DNA of 64,000 bases. Origin: Aquipseudomonas alcaligenes MRY13-0052 (GTDB lineage Bacteria > Pseudomonadota > Gammaproteobacteria > Pseudomonadales > Pseudomonadaceae). The translations under genes and the position numbers were made by a program. The notes beneath the pieces are model-generated. The model was not told the origin of the DNA. It saw only the letters and a program-made list of their open reading frames with translations, and did no database searches. The DNA lies in assembly GCA_000474255.1 (NCBI GenBank), contig BATO01000029.1, positions 1-64,000 on the forward strand. Direction: 5' to 3'. Of the stretch, positions 19,192-28,761 are shown piece after piece. Position 1 is the first letter of the stretch. Every line of letters begins with the position of its first letter.

Positions 19192-20418
19192 TCAGCCGAA
19201 GAACCAGTAGCACACCAGGATCGAGGCGATGACGCCGGCGAGGTCGGCCAGCAGGGCGCAGCCCACCGCATGGCGGGCGCGCTGGATGCCGACGGCGCCG
19301 AAGTACACCGCCAGCACGTAGAAGGTGGTTTCGGTGCTGCCCTGCATGGTGGCGGCCACCAGGGCGGGGAAGCTGTCCACGCCCTGGGTCTGCATGGTTT
19401 CGATGAGCATGGCGCGGGCGGCGCTGCCGGAGAACGGCTTGACCAGGGCGGTGGGCAAGGCGTCGACGAAGCGGGTGTCGAGGCCGGACCATTCCACCAG
19501 CGCGCGGATGCCATCGAGGCCGAAGTCCAGGGCGCCGGAGGCACGCAGCACGCCCACGGCGCAGAGCATGGCCACCAGGTAGGGCAGCAGGCTCTTGGCA
19601 ACATCGAAGCCGTCCTTGGCGCCGTCAACGAAGGTTTCGTACACCGGCACCTTCTTCAACGCGCCCACCAGCAGGAACAGCATGATCAGGCCGAACAGCA
19701 CCAGGTTGCCCAGCAGCGACGACAGGGCCGCCAGCGCCGTGGCGGAGAGGCCGGCCAGCAGCGCCATGAAGCCGCCCAGCAGCAGGGCGCCGGGTACCAG
19801 GTAGGCGAGTACCACCGGATCCCACAGTTTCAGGCGCTGCATGAAGGCCACCGTCAGCAGGCCCACCAGGGTGGAAGCGCTGGTGGCCAGGAGGATGGGC
19901 AGGAATACCAGGGTCGGGTCGGCGGCCCCCTGTTGCGCGCGGTACATGAAGATGGACACCGGCAACAGGGTCAGGGACGAGGCGTTGAGCACCAGGAAGA
20001 GGATCTGCGCATTACTCGCCGTGGTGCTGCTGGGGTTGAGCTCCTGCAGCGCGCGCATGGCCCTGAGGCCGATGGGGGTGGCGGCGTTGTCCAGGCCCAG
20101 GCCGTTGGCGGCGAAGTTGAGGGTGATCAGCCCCAGCGCGGGATGGCCCCGGGGCACCTCGGGCATCAACCGGGCGAACAGCGGGCCCAGCAGGCGCGCC
20201 AGCACCTCCACCAACCCGGCCTTCTCGGCGATGCGCAGCAGCCCCATCCACAGGGTCAGGGTGCCGAACAGCAGGATCATCACCTCGACCGAAAGCTTGG
20301 CCATGGCGAACAGGCTTTCCACCATGGCCGCCCAGACACCCGGGTCACCGCCGAGCCAGCGCACCAGCGCCGCGGTCGCGGCCACCACGAAGAAGCCGAG
20401 CCAAAGGCCGTTGAGCAT
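19192..20418 (-). CDS. SpmA/SpmB-like nucleoside recognition membrane protein
   Basis: 408 residues, about ten hydrophobic helices. The first half resembles SpmA (LNFAANGLGLDNAATPIGLRAM at about 105-126 is its conserved core) and the second half resembles SpmB (FSGSAARAMLIETM and MQGSTETTFYVLAVYFG). In Bacillus these are two separate spore-maturation proteins with nucleoside-recognition (Gate) domains; Gram-negative bacteria often have this fused form, with no proven transport substrate. Start ATG 20418, preceded by GGGGGA; a longer frame upstream has no ribosome site. It stands alone, divergent from wrbA. Confidence 0.8.
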   Translation of the reverse strand: MLNGLWLGFFVVAATAALVRWLGGDPGVWAAMVESLFAMAKLSVEVMILLFGTLTLWMGLLRIAEKAGLVEVLARLLGPLFARLMPEVPRGHPALGLITLNFAANGLGLDNAATPIGLRAMRALQELNPSSTTASNAQILFLVLNASSLTLLPVSIFMYRAQQGAADPTLVFLPILLATSASTLVGLLTVAFMQRLKLWDPVVLAYLVPGALLLGGFMALLAGLSATALAALSSLLGNLVLFGLIMLFLLVGALKKVPVYETFVDGAKDGFDVAKSLLPYLVAMLCAVGVLRASGALDFGLDGIRALVEWSGLDTRFVDALPTALVKPFSGSAARAMLIETMQTQGVDSFPALVAATMQGSTETTFYVLAVYFGAVGIQRARHAVGCALLADLAGVIASILVCYWFFG

Positions 20419-20551
20419 GAACAATCCCCCGAAAACGATGGGCGGATGATAGCGGCGGGGGCACGGCGCGCGCCAGGAAGCCACCCCGGCAATGTCATGA
20501 AAGCCATCTAGGCTGAACCGGGTCGGTCGATGACGACCTCTGTCCTGGGAG

Positions 20552-21154
20552 ATGACGATGAAGAAGGTCCTGGTGCTCTATTACTCCATGTACGGCCATA
20601 TCGAACGCCTGGCCGAAGCGGTGGCCGAGGGCGCGCGCAGCGTGCCGGGCGTGGAGGTGACCCTCAAGCGCGTCGCCGAGACCATCCCCGAGGACATCGC
20701 CCGCAACGCCGGCGCCAAGCTCGACCAACCCGCCGCCGTGGCCAGCCCCCAGGAGCTGGCGGACTATGACGCCATCCTCTTCGGCACCCCGACCCGCTTC
20801 GGCAACATGGCCGGGCAGATGCGCACCTTCCTCGACCAGACCGGCGGCCTCTGGATGAAAGGCGCCCTGGTGGGCAAGTTCGGCAGCGTGTTCACCTCCA
20901 CCGGCACCGGCGGCGGCTCGGAAACCACCATCACCTCGTTCTGGAACACCCTGGCCCACCACGGCATGCTCATCGTCGGCCTGCCCTACGCGGCACCCGA
21001 GCTGACCGACATCAGCGACGTGCGCGGCGGCTCGCCCTACGGCGCCGCCACCCTCGCCGGCGCCGACGGCTCACGCACGCCGACCGACAAGGAACTCGCA
21101 CTCGCCAGATTCCAGGGCGCACACGTAGCCAAGTTGGCGACACGACTCCAATGA
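20552..21154 (+). CDS. wrbA: NAD(P)H:quinone oxidoreductase, WrbA type
   Basis: 200 residues, flavodoxin-like. [18 protein letters not shown] is the FMN phosphate-binding loop of WrbA, with [24 protein letters not shown] and [14 protein letters not shown] at the isoalloxazine site. WrbA proteins reduce quinones by two electrons, protecting against oxidative stress. Two ATGs, 20552 and 20558, lie behind TGGGAG; the second has the better spacing. The stop overlaps the start of a small lipoprotein gene (ATGA), so the two are translated together. Confidence 0.92.
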   Translation: MTMKKVLVLYYSMYGHIERLAEAVAEGARSVPGVEVTLKRVAETIPEDIARNAGAKLDQPAAVASPQELADYDAILFGTPTRFGNMAGQMRTFLDQTGGLWMKGALVGKFGSVFTSTGTGGGSETTITSFWNTLAHHGMLIVGLPYAAPELTDISDVRGGSPYGAATLAGADGSRTPTDKELALARFQGAHVAKLATRLQ

Positions 21155-21402
21155 CGGGAAAGAAAATAACCAAGGCCGGCAGGACGCTGGCCCTCTTCGC
21201 CGTGCTCACCCTGCTCGCAGGGTGCGCCGGGACGCTGCACACCGGCAACGGCGGTTGGGCACCGGGGAATCAGCAGGTCTACCTGCTAGCTCCAGCGGGA
21301 ATGCACGGCAATCAGACAGTGGACGGTACGATCCACGCGCTCAGCCTCTACATGAATGGCCTGCTGGCCAGCGACAAGGTCCGCCCGAGCTGGGGCTATT
21401 GA
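21151..21402 (+). CDS. Small lipoprotein, 83 residues
   Basis: Lipoprotein signal peptide with lipobox LLAGC (Cys at about residue 25) and a mature part of about 59 residues, containing [20 protein letters not shown] and ending SWGY. Not recognised as a named family. It overlaps the wrbA stop codon by four bases, so it is translationally coupled to a redox enzyme although it must go to the cell envelope. A 49-base heptamer tandem repeat starts seven bases after its stop codon. Confidence 0.7.
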   Translation: MTGKKITKAGRTLALFAVLTLLAGCAGTLHTGNGGWAPGNQQVYLLAPAGMHGNQTVDGTIHALSLYMNGLLASDKVRPSWGY

Positions 21403-21408
21403 GTCACT

Positions 21409-21457
21409 GCTTGAAGCTTGAAGCTTGAAGCTTGAAGCTTGAAGCTTGAAGCTTGAA
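21409..21457. repeat. Seven tandem copies of GCTTGAA
   Basis: Seven exact, uninterrupted 7-base copies. Each junction makes AAGCTT. They are followed at 21460-21525 by three degenerate CTTCCAGCT units. The remaining bases up to 21692 contain short inverted repeats (for example around 21534-21562) but no believable gene. Confidence 0.95.
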
Positions 21458-21692
21458 GAAGACTCCAGCTCCCGGCTTTTGTCTTCCAGCTTCCAGCTGC
21501 TTTTCTCTTCCAGCTGCTTTTAACGCTACCACCGAGAAGCTGGATCACAGCTTCCCGGTGGCGGCTTCGCCTGACCCGGCCCGCGTTCGCGGAGGTAACC
21601 CCTTTACCCCTAGGTCATGCCGCTCTACCGACGCGGAACAACCCGGCCCCATGGTCATGGCCCCGCCTGCGGGGCCTGTGGTCTGAATGGCT

Positions 21693-22157
21693 TCAGTACC
21701 AGTTCGGATCGCTTTTCAGCTGGTTCTCGAGAATCGCCTTGACCTCATCATCCGGTTCGCCCAACCAGCGCTTGCTGGCGTGGCGGCTCGGTGATTTGTC
21801 CTGGGGCAGGCCTTCCGGCACTTGCACCAGAAGGGCGTAGGCGTCGTCCTTGTCCCAGCTGAAGGCGACGAGCAGTCGTTGGCTGGCGCAGGCATGCGGT
21901 TCGCACAACTCGCCAACCAGGTATTTATCGCCGTCCTGGTCCACCGCCTTCATCGGCGGTGCCGTCCCGCTCAGGTTCATTACCCATTCGGGCAGACGGC
22001 TTTCGTCCTTGACCAGCGCCTGCCAGGTCTCGCGGTACTGCGGGTCAGTGCCCAGCAGTTCGTTGAGCCTGTGCTGCGCGTCGGTATCGGCCGCCAGCAC
22101 CAGGGTGCTGGCGAAGCCGAACGCGGCGGCGGCGCAGAGATCACGCAGGATGCGCAT
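21693..22157 (-). CDS. ivy: Ivy-family inhibitor of vertebrate (C-type) lysozyme
   Basis: 154 residues with a signal peptide (1-22, ending VLAAD), so periplasmic. The inhibitory loop of Ivy, CKPHDC in E. coli, appears here as CEPHAC, keeping both Cys and the His. The surrounding LVGELCEPHACASQRLLVAFSW fits the family. Ivy proteins block lysozyme and help control lytic transglycosylases. Last gene of a four-gene leftward unit, nine bases after the DUF1328 gene. ATG 22157. Confidence 0.85.
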   Translation of the reverse strand: MRILRDLCAAAAFGFASTLVLAADTDAQHRLNELLGTDPQYRETWQALVKDESRLPEWVMNLSGTAPPMKAVDQDGDKYLVGELCEPHACASQRLLVAFSWDKDDAYALLVQVPEGLPQDKSPSRHASKRWLGEPDDEVKAILENQLKSDPNWY

Positions 22158-22166
22158 GCTGCCTCC

Positions 22167-22328
22167 CTAGCCCCTGCGGCGACCGAAGATGAAGGACACC
22201 ACGAACAGGACCAGGAACAGCACGAAGAGAATCTTCGCGATACCTGCTGCGGTGCCGGCGATACCACCGAAGCCCAGAACGGCAGCGACGATGGCGATGA
22301 CGAGGAAGGTAAGTGCCCAGCTGAGCAT
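22167..22328 (-). CDS. DUF1328 (YtjA) small membrane protein
   Basis: 53 residues, two hydrophobic helices: [20 protein letters not shown], then a [18 protein letters not shown] stretch, ending FIFGRRRG. This is the YtjA/DUF1328 family, tiny inner-membrane proteins common in stress-induced operons. Start ATG 22328; it lies within a longer open frame but the family start is clear and a purine-rich GGAGAAA precedes it. Third gene of the ivy unit. Confidence 0.85.
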   Translation of the reverse strand: MLSWALTFLVIAIVAAVLGFGGIAGTAAGIAKILFVLFLVLFVVSFIFGRRRG

Positions 22329-22360
22329 GATGGTTTCTCCTGCTTCGGTTTGTCGGGTTC

Positions 22361-22555
22361 TCAGTGCGCCGGCGACCAGGCCGGGTCGTGCTGAGCCGGC
22401 TGCGAGGCGAGGGCCTCGTCCGCCGGGGGATTGATGAAATCGATATCGCTGAAGTCGTTGCTGTCCTGCAGCGCCTGGCCAACCGCCAGGGCACTGCCGA
22501 GCATCAATACGGGGAGGATCAGGAGGGCGGTCAGGAACAGGGCGATGGTCCACAT
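22361..22555 (-). CDS. Small membrane protein, 64 residues
   Basis: One N-terminal hydrophobic helix (residues 2-27, [23 protein letters not shown]) followed by a polar, acidic tail containing [19 protein letters not shown]. It is either an anchored protein with a periplasmic tail or a secreted one. Not recognised. GGAGA precedes the ATG at 22555. It is the second gene of the ivy unit, 21 bases after the 87-residue gene and 32 before DUF1328. Confidence 0.65.
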   Translation of the reverse strand: MWTIALFLTALLILPVLMLGSALAVGQALQDSNDFSDIDFINPPADEALASQPAQHDPAWSPAH

Positions 22556-22576
22556 CTTCGTATCTCCTTTATGTAC

Positions 22577-22840
22577 TCAGAACACCCAGCGGGGTTGCTG
22601 CGGTTGATCGTTCCAGCGCTGCTGGGCAACGCTCTGCAGCGAACCGTCGTGGAGCATGCCGTTGGCATGGAAAGCGGCCGGGGTGGGCGCGATATCCAGG
22701 CGGGCCGGCAGCGGGGGCTGCTGCTCGTGGCTGCGCAGGCTCTGGCGCAGCTGGTGTTCGGCCAGGAGGATCAACACCACGGCGAGGGCGGCCAGCAGTA
22801 CCTTGCCCGCAAGGGCGAGACGCGCATGACGACGGTTCAT
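22577..22840 (-). CDS. Small membrane-anchored protein, 87 residues
   Basis: Basic N-terminus MNRRHARLALAGK, then one hydrophobic helix (about 12-28, LLAALAVVLILLA) and a polar periplasmic domain ending WNDQPQQPRWVF. Not recognised. The start is ATG 22840 because GGAGGTG stands at the right distance before it. First gene of the four-gene unit 22840-21693; a sigma-54-like promoter lies about 106 bases upstream. Confidence 0.65.
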   Translation of the reverse strand: MNRRHARLALAGKVLLAALAVVLILLAEHQLRQSLRSHEQQPPLPARLDIAPTPAAFHANGMLHDGSLQSVAQQRWNDQPQQPRWVF

Positions 22841-22945
22841 CCTGAAACACCTCCTGAGCTGTTGATCGATCGAGGGAACCGAAGCGCCCCTGCCTGTCCT
22901 AGCGGTCATCGCCGGCTGGCGATTTGCTTTTCCTGATGTATTGAT

Positions 22946-22961
22946 TGCAGAGCGCATGCCA
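22946..22961 (-). promoter_or_regulatory. Candidate sigma-54 promoter of the ivy unit
   Basis: The minus strand reads TGGCATGCGCTCTGCA: GG and GC dinucleotides ten bases apart, as in the -24/-12 consensus TGGCAC-N5-TTGCA (one weak base in each half). It faces the 87-residue gene, about 106 bases ahead of its ATG. The region 22841-23098 otherwise holds AT-rich DNA and the motif at 23030. Confidence 0.4.
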
Positions 22962-23029
22962 GTTTTTCTAATCAGTTAAATCCATTTAAATTCAATAACT
23001 TACGAATTGATTGATCACTGGATCTGCTG

Positions 23030-23043
23030 GCAACTTGCATGAT
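23030..23043. promoter_or_regulatory. Shared upstream motif GCAACTTGCAtGAT (copy 1)
   Basis: Matches 13 of 14 bases of a second copy at 24569-24582. It lies about 70 bases upstream of the sigma-54-like element at 22946-22961, the usual place for an enhancer-binding-protein site. Flanked by GCTGGC/GCCAGC inverted arms (23026-23031 and 23045-23050). Confidence 0.4.
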
Positions 23044-23098
23044 CGCCAGCGCTGCGTCGTGCGTTTTGCATGGCCGGACATCCCTGTCCGATCCGGGC

Positions 23099-23533
23099 TC
23101 ACTTCATCGCCAGCTTCAGGCTGCGCATGCGGTCATGGCAGGCCTTGACCCGGGGCATTTCCTGGGCGAGGAGGCCGCGCACCTCGGGCTCGGCGCTTTC
23201 CAGGGCGTCTTCGAAGGCATGGAGGATGCGGTCCTCGGCTTCCTCCAGCTGGCTCACATAGGTGGCCTTCTCGTCGCTGGACAGGGTGGCGCGGGTGTCC
23301 GCATAGACCTGGCGCAACTTGCCGACGAAGGTGCCGCCGGTGGACGGGTCTTCGTGGTTGGCCGCGACCCGGACCGCCAGGGCCTGGATGACCTGGGTCT
23401 TGGCCTGGGCCATGTCGCGGAACAGGCCCTGCAGGGCCGGGTCCTTCACTTCGTCGATGGCGTGCTGGTAGAAGCGCTCGCCGTCACGGGTGATCTCGAT
23501 CAGCTCGTTGAGTTGCGCAGTGGTATTGGTCAT
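23099..23533 (-). CDS. DUF2383/PA2169-type four-helix protein
   Basis: 144 residues, soluble, all-helical: LNELIEITRDGERFYQHAIDEV, LFRDMAQAKTQVIQALA, TYVSQLEEAEDRILHAFEDAL, PEVRGLLAQEMPRVKACHDRM. This repeat-like helical pattern is that of the DUF2383/PA2169 family, ferritin-like bundles induced in stationary phase and stress; no activity is established. Second gene after the BON-domain gene, with a 32-base gap, so one leftward operon. ATG 23533 preceded by AAGGAGAAA. Confidence 0.8.
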   Translation of the reverse strand: MTNTTAQLNELIEITRDGERFYQHAIDEVKDPALQGLFRDMAQAKTQVIQALAVRVAANHEDPSTGGTFVGKLRQVYADTRATLSSDEKATYVSQLEEAEDRILHAFEDALESAEPEVRGLLAQEMPRVKACHDRMRSLKLAMK

Positions 23534-23565
23534 GGTGTTTCTCCTTGGGGGTACGGGTCGCGCGT

Positions 23566-24399
23566 TCAGCCGGCGACCTTGAGGGATGCGGCGTGCACAT
23601 CGAGCACGCCGCGAACATTTCTGGCCGTTTCCACCGCCAGCGCCTTTTCTGCCGCTGTGGCCACGTTGCCGGTGAGGCGCACCACGCCGTCGTCGGTTTC
23701 CACGGAGATATCCAGGGCGGCGAGGTTGTCGCTGGAGAGGAAGCGGGTCTTCACCTTGCCGGTGATCCAGGCGTCGCCCAGCAGGCTGCCGGCCTCGGCC
23801 CGTTGCTCACCGTCGCGCTGGGCGGTGCCGGGGTCGGCGCTGAGGTGAATGGCGTTGTCCACCCGCTCGACGCCCTCGGTGCTGGCGGCCAGCTTGCCGG
23901 CCATCTCACGGGACTCGGCGCTGGCGGAGCGACCACTGAGGGTGACCAGGCCTTCGCGGGTCTCGACACCGATGTCGAGACCTTGGGTGGTGGTGTTCCA
24001 CAGCAGCTTGGATTTCACCTTGGCGGTGACGGTGGCGTCGTCGAGGTGGCTGTCGGCGGCGGCAATGGACAGCAAACGGGGCCGAACGCCCGGGTCGACG
24101 CGGATGAGGTTATCCACAGCGTCGATACCCTCGACGCCGAGGGCGACCTGCTCGGCCAGCTCGCGGTTGACTTCATTCGCCACGGTGCCGGTGAGCGTGG
24201 CCAGGCCATGCTCGACATCGACGTTGAGGGAGAAGGGGCCGAGGTGATGGTTGAAGGCGAAGGCGGTCCAGATGCTGCCTTCCTGGCGGGCTTCGCGAAT
24301 CTGTTCGCTGAAGCCGTCCCCGGCGGCCGCCGGCAGGGCGACCAGCCCCAGCAAGGCGCTACCGGCCATGGCGAGCGCCAGGCTGTGCAAGTGCGGCAT
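23566..24399 (-). CDS. Periplasmic protein with three BON domains (OsmY-like)
   Basis: 277 residues. Signal peptide 1-26 (ending PAAAGDG). Three BON domains are readable, at about 33-100, 115-188 and 207-275, each with the pattern V...GLVTLSG or GVVRLTGNV followed by A...V.GV..V.N. BON proteins such as OsmY bind envelope lipids and respond to osmotic or envelope stress. First gene of the operon with the DUF2383-type gene. A sigma-54-like element lies about 55 bases before the start and a consensus IHF site further upstream. ATG 24399 has GGAGG. Confidence 0.85.
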   Translation of the reverse strand: MPHLHSLALAMAGSALLGLVALPAAAGDGFSEQIREARQEGSIWTAFAFNHHLGPFSLNVDVEHGLATLTGTVANEVNRELAEQVALGVEGIDAVDNLIRVDPGVRPRLLSIAAADSHLDDATVTAKVKSKLLWNTTTQGLDIGVETREGLVTLSGRSASAESREMAGKLAASTEGVERVDNAIHLSADPGTAQRDGEQRAEAGSLLGDAWITGKVKTRFLSSDNLAALDISVETDDGVVRLTGNVATAAEKALAVETARNVRGVLDVHAASLKVAG

Positions 24400-24453
24400 G
24401 GAAACCTCCTGTCATCCACTTCGGCGCTCGGCGCCTCCAGATGCAGGGGTTAT

Positions 24454-24469
24454 CGCAAGGCCTGTGCCA
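24454..24469 (-). promoter_or_regulatory. Candidate sigma-54 promoter of the BON operon
   Basis: The minus strand reads TGGCACAGGCCTTGCG, close to the -24/-12 consensus with the required GG-N10-GC spacing. It faces the BON gene 55 bases away. Caution: the element is embedded in an inverted repeat (AAGGCCTG-GCA-CAGGCCTT), which by itself could explain part of the match. Confidence 0.45.
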
Positions 24470-24497
24470 GGCCTTTTCGTGGCGTTTATTCCTTTAA

Positions 24498-24510
24498 AAT
24501 CAATTAGTTA
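24498..24510 (+). promoter_or_regulatory. Consensus IHF site
   Basis: AATCAATTAGTTA fits WATCAANNNNTTR exactly. It lies between the sigma-54-like element (24454-24469) and the shared motif copy 2 (24569-24582), where IHF bends DNA for enhancer-binding proteins. Confidence 0.5.
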
Positions 24511-24567
24511 TCGTAGACGTCCAAATACCCGCTGCATGCAGGCTGCAATACATGTATGAAAGGACCT

Positions 24568-24582
24568 TGCAACTTGCACGAT
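24568..24582. promoter_or_regulatory. Shared upstream motif TGCAACTTGCAcGAT (copy 2)
   Basis: The core TGCAA-C-TTGCA is a perfect inverted repeat. It lies about 100 bases upstream of the BON sigma-54-like element and 46 bases before the algB start, so it could serve both directions. Copy 1 is at 23030-23043. The rest of 24400-24627 holds no gene. Confidence 0.45.
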
Positions 24583-24627
24583 AATTCCTGGACTAAGCGA
24601 TACGACTGAACAATGCGGAGCGACAAA

Positions 24628-25970
<1,343 letters not shown>

Positions 25971-25974
<4 letters not shown>

Positions 25975-27746
25975 AGCTGCCGATGAAGCTGCGGACGCGG
26001 CTTTTCCTCAGCATTTCGGCGCTGATCACCGTGGCCCTTCTGGGGCTGCTGCTGGGGCTGACCAGCGTCATGCAGCTGGCCCGTTCCCAGGAGCGCCTGA
26101 TCTCCTACAACTTCGCCACCATCGACCTGGGCGAAAAGTTGCGCACACACCTGGGCGACCAGTTGGTGAACCTGACCCGCGAACAGCCGGATATCCAGGC
26201 ACTGCTCACCTCGCAGCAACGTTTCCTCGCCGTGGTGCAACAGGGCCTGATGAACGCCCGCGACGAGCAGACCCGTCAGGGCTTCCAGGCCATCGCCGAC
26301 AGCTACGGCGAGTTCCTGCGGGTCAGCGAACGCAACACCGACCGCCGCGACGATGATTTCAGCCAGGCGTTGAACGACACCCGCAATGCCATGCTGGCGC
26401 TGCAGAAGCACGCCTTGCAGAGCGCCGCCGAGGCCGAGCAGTCGGCCCGCGAGCGCGCCGGCCTGGTGGCCACCCTGCTGGGCCTGCTGGGCATCGCCGT
26501 ACTGCTGATCGGCTTCGTCACCGCCCACGGCATCGCCCGGCGCTTCGGCCAGCCCATCGAGGCCCTGGCCCGCGCCGCCGACCGCATCGGCCAGGGTGAC
26601 TTCCAGGTGACCCTGCCGATTTCCACGGTCAGCGAGATGGCCTCCCTGAGCCGCCGCTTCGGCCTCATGGCCGAGGGCCTGCGGCTGTTCAAGGAAACCA
26701 ATATCGAGAAGCTGCTGGCCGAGCAGCGCCGCCTGAAGGCGGTGCTCGACAGCATCGACGACGGCTTGCTGATCCTCGACCGCCAGGGCCGCATCGAACA
26801 CGCCAACCCGGTGGCCCAGCGCCAGCTGGCCTGGGAGACCGAGCAGCTCGGCCAACCCCTGAGCCAGGCCCTGGGCGACCCGGCCATGGAGGCGCCTACC
26901 CAGCAGGTGCTGCGCGGCCAGCCCCTGGAGCAGGTGCCGCCGGACCTGGCCATCGAGGTCGAGGGCGAGAGCCGCCTGCTGAGCTGGCGCCTGACCCCGG
27001 TGAGCCTGGACGAGGAGCGCATCCTCGGTGCGGTGATGGTGCTGCGCGATGTCACCGAGCAGCGCGCCTTCGAGCGGGTGCGCAACGAGTTCGTGCTGCG
27101 CGCCTCCCACGAGCTGCGCACCCCGGTGACCGGCATGCAGATGGCCTTCGGGTTGCTGCGCGAACGCCTGGTCTTCGCCGAGGAGTCCCGCGAGTCCGAC
27201 CTGCTGCTGACGGTGGACGAGGAGATGCAGCGCCTGGTGCGGCTGATCAACGACCTGCTGCACTTCTCCCGCTACCAGAACGGCATGCAGACCCTGACCC
27301 TGGCGCCCTGCGATATCGACGACCTGCTCGGCGCCCTGCGCACGCGCTTCCAGGAGCCGGCGCAGAACAAGGGCATCAGCATAGAGCTGGACCTGCAGGA
27401 GCCGCTGCCCCGCGTGCCCATCGACCGCCCCCAGGTGGAGCGGGTGCTGGACAACCTGGTGAGCAACGCCATCCGCCACACGCCCAATGGCGGGCATATC
27501 CGCCTGCAGTCGCGGCGCCATGGCGAGCGGGTGATCCTCAGCGTCGAGGACAACGGCGAAGGCGTGCCCTACAGCCAGCAGGCGCGCATCTTCGAGCCCT
27601 TCGTGCAACTGGGCAGCTACACCGGCGGCGGCGTTGGCCTCGGCCTGGCGCTGTGCAAGGAGATCGTCCAGCTCCACGGCGGCCGCATCGGCATCTACTC
27701 GCGCCCCGGCGAAGGCGCGCAGTTCTACCTGGCGCTGCCGCTCTAG
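25971..27746 (+). CDS. kinB: KinB, membrane sensor histidine kinase
   Basis: 591 residues. Two membrane helices (about 11-33 and 165-186) enclose a periplasmic helical sensor domain of about 130 residues. Then come HAMP (187-242), PAS (about 250-365), HisKA with RASHELRTP (His380) and a HATPase domain with VSNAIRHTPNGG, EDNGEGVP and GVGLGLALCKEIVQLHGG. KinB acts on AlgB; loss of KinB in P. aeruginosa causes alginate overproduction. ATG 25971 overlaps the algB stop. A second Met at codon 5 could also start. Confidence 0.95.
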
Positions 27747-27771
27747 CGGCGGGCTTGAACGCTATTTGGAG

Positions 27772-27798
27772 GATGGGTAGAGCGAAGCGAAACCCATC
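27772..27798. repeat. GATGGGT...ACCCATC palindromic intergenic repeat
   Basis: Imperfect palindrome GATGGGTAGAGCGAAGCG followed by AAACCCATC, a type scattered between genes in many Pseudomonas genomes. It lies between the convergent kinB and ampDh2 genes; the rest of 27747-27948 shows nothing recognisable. Confidence 0.6.
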
Positions 27799-27948
27799 AC
27801 CTCGGCGCGGCAGGGGCGGGTAGAGGGTGCAGCGCCAGCAGGCGAAGGGGGCTGCACGATGAGGAGGGTCGCGTCCGAGCGAGATCACTCAGGTAAAGCC
27901 CACCGTCATCACGCCAGCCACCGTCCGGTGCAGGGCGCGATTCGAGCG

Positions 27949-28761
27949 TCAGTAGAACGTAACGGGACGGAGTGGCAGTGCCTCGCCCGGCATGCGGTTG
28001 AGCACCAGCAGCAGGGCGGCGGTCTCGGCGTCGGGCTGGCCGTCGAACAGGTGGGGACGGTACTTCATCTGGAAGGCGGCGATGACATTGCGCGTGGCCT
28101 CGTCCAGCTGACCGTTGCGCGGCACCGGATAGCCCTGGCGGGCCAGTTGCATCTGGAACCAGCCGACGGTGGGCAGCGCCTGGGCGAAGCGCGCCTGCTC
28201 GGCCGCCACGGCGGAGGCTTCCGGCCAGGGCACCAGGCCGGCCTCGGCGAGGCGTTTCCAGGGGAACAGTGGGCCCGGGTCGACCTTGCGCTGGGGGGCG
28301 ATGTCGCTGTGGCCGATGATGCTGCCCAGGGGCAGGTTGTGGCGTTTGACGATGTCCTTGAGCAGCACGATGAGCGCGTCGATCTGCTGGTCGTCGAAGG
28401 GCTGCCAGTTGCGCCCGGTGGCGGTCTGCTCGTAGCCCTCGTTGACCAGTTCGATGCCGATGGTGCTCGCATTCAGCCAGGTGCGCCCCTGCCACTCGCT
28501 CTGTCCGGCGTGCCAGGCGCGGCGGTTCTCGTCCACCAACTGGTAGATGGTCGGCGGCTGGGCGCCGATCAGGTAGTGCGCACTGACCTCGCCGTGGGTG
28601 AGCAGCGCCAGGGAGCGCGGCAGGTCGGTGGAGGTGTAGTGCAGCACGACGTATTGCACGCGGCTGTTCTGGTTGACCGAGGTCTGGCTGCGATCGATGC
28701 GCGGGCCGCTGGTGCAACCGGCGAGCAGGGCCAGCAACAGGCCGAGGGCTAGGGTTTTCAT
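27949..28761 (-). CDS. ampDh2: AmpDh2-like N-acetylmuramoyl-L-alanine amidase, lipoprotein
   Basis: 270 residues. Lipobox LLAGC (Cys16) targets it to the outer membrane or periplasm. Amidase_2 domain about 30-180 with VVLHYTST, IGIELVNEGYE and IGHSDIAPQRKVDPGPLFPW; the zinc ligands are His40, a His near 150, and Asp in DPGP. A C-terminal peptidoglycan-binding domain follows (WFQMQLARQGYPVP ... VIAAFQMKYRPHLFDGQPD). It cleaves the amide between MurNAc and the stem peptide. Position next to kinB matches ampDh2 of P. aeruginosa. Start ATG 28761 overlaps the stop of marC. Confidence 0.9.
   Translation of the reverse strand: MKTLALGLLLALLAGCTSGPRIDRSQTSVNQNSRVQYVVLHYTSTDLPRSLALLTHGEVSAHYLIGAQPPTIYQLVDENRRAWHAGQSEWQGRTWLNASTIGIELVNEGYEQTATGRNWQPFDDQQIDALIVLLKDIVKRHNLPLGSIIGHSDIAPQRKVDPGPLFPWKRLAEAGLVPWPEASAVAAEQARFAQALPTVGWFQMQLARQGYPVPRNGQLDEATRNVIAAFQMKYRPHLFDGQPDAETAALLLVLNRMPGEALPLRPVTFY

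Noticed and set aside
21409-21457. Repeat array considered as CRISPR
   Set aside because: Units are seven bases with no spacers and no cas genes nearby.
21453-21686. 77-codon open frame after the heptamer array
   Set aside because: It begins within repeat DNA, has Pro/Ser-rich text with no motif and no ribosome site.
24448-24476. AAGGCCTG/CAGGCCTT hairpin considered as a plus-strand terminator
   Set aside because: No plus-strand gene ends before it; the BON gene runs the other way. The palindrome is noted as a caution for the sigma-54 reading.
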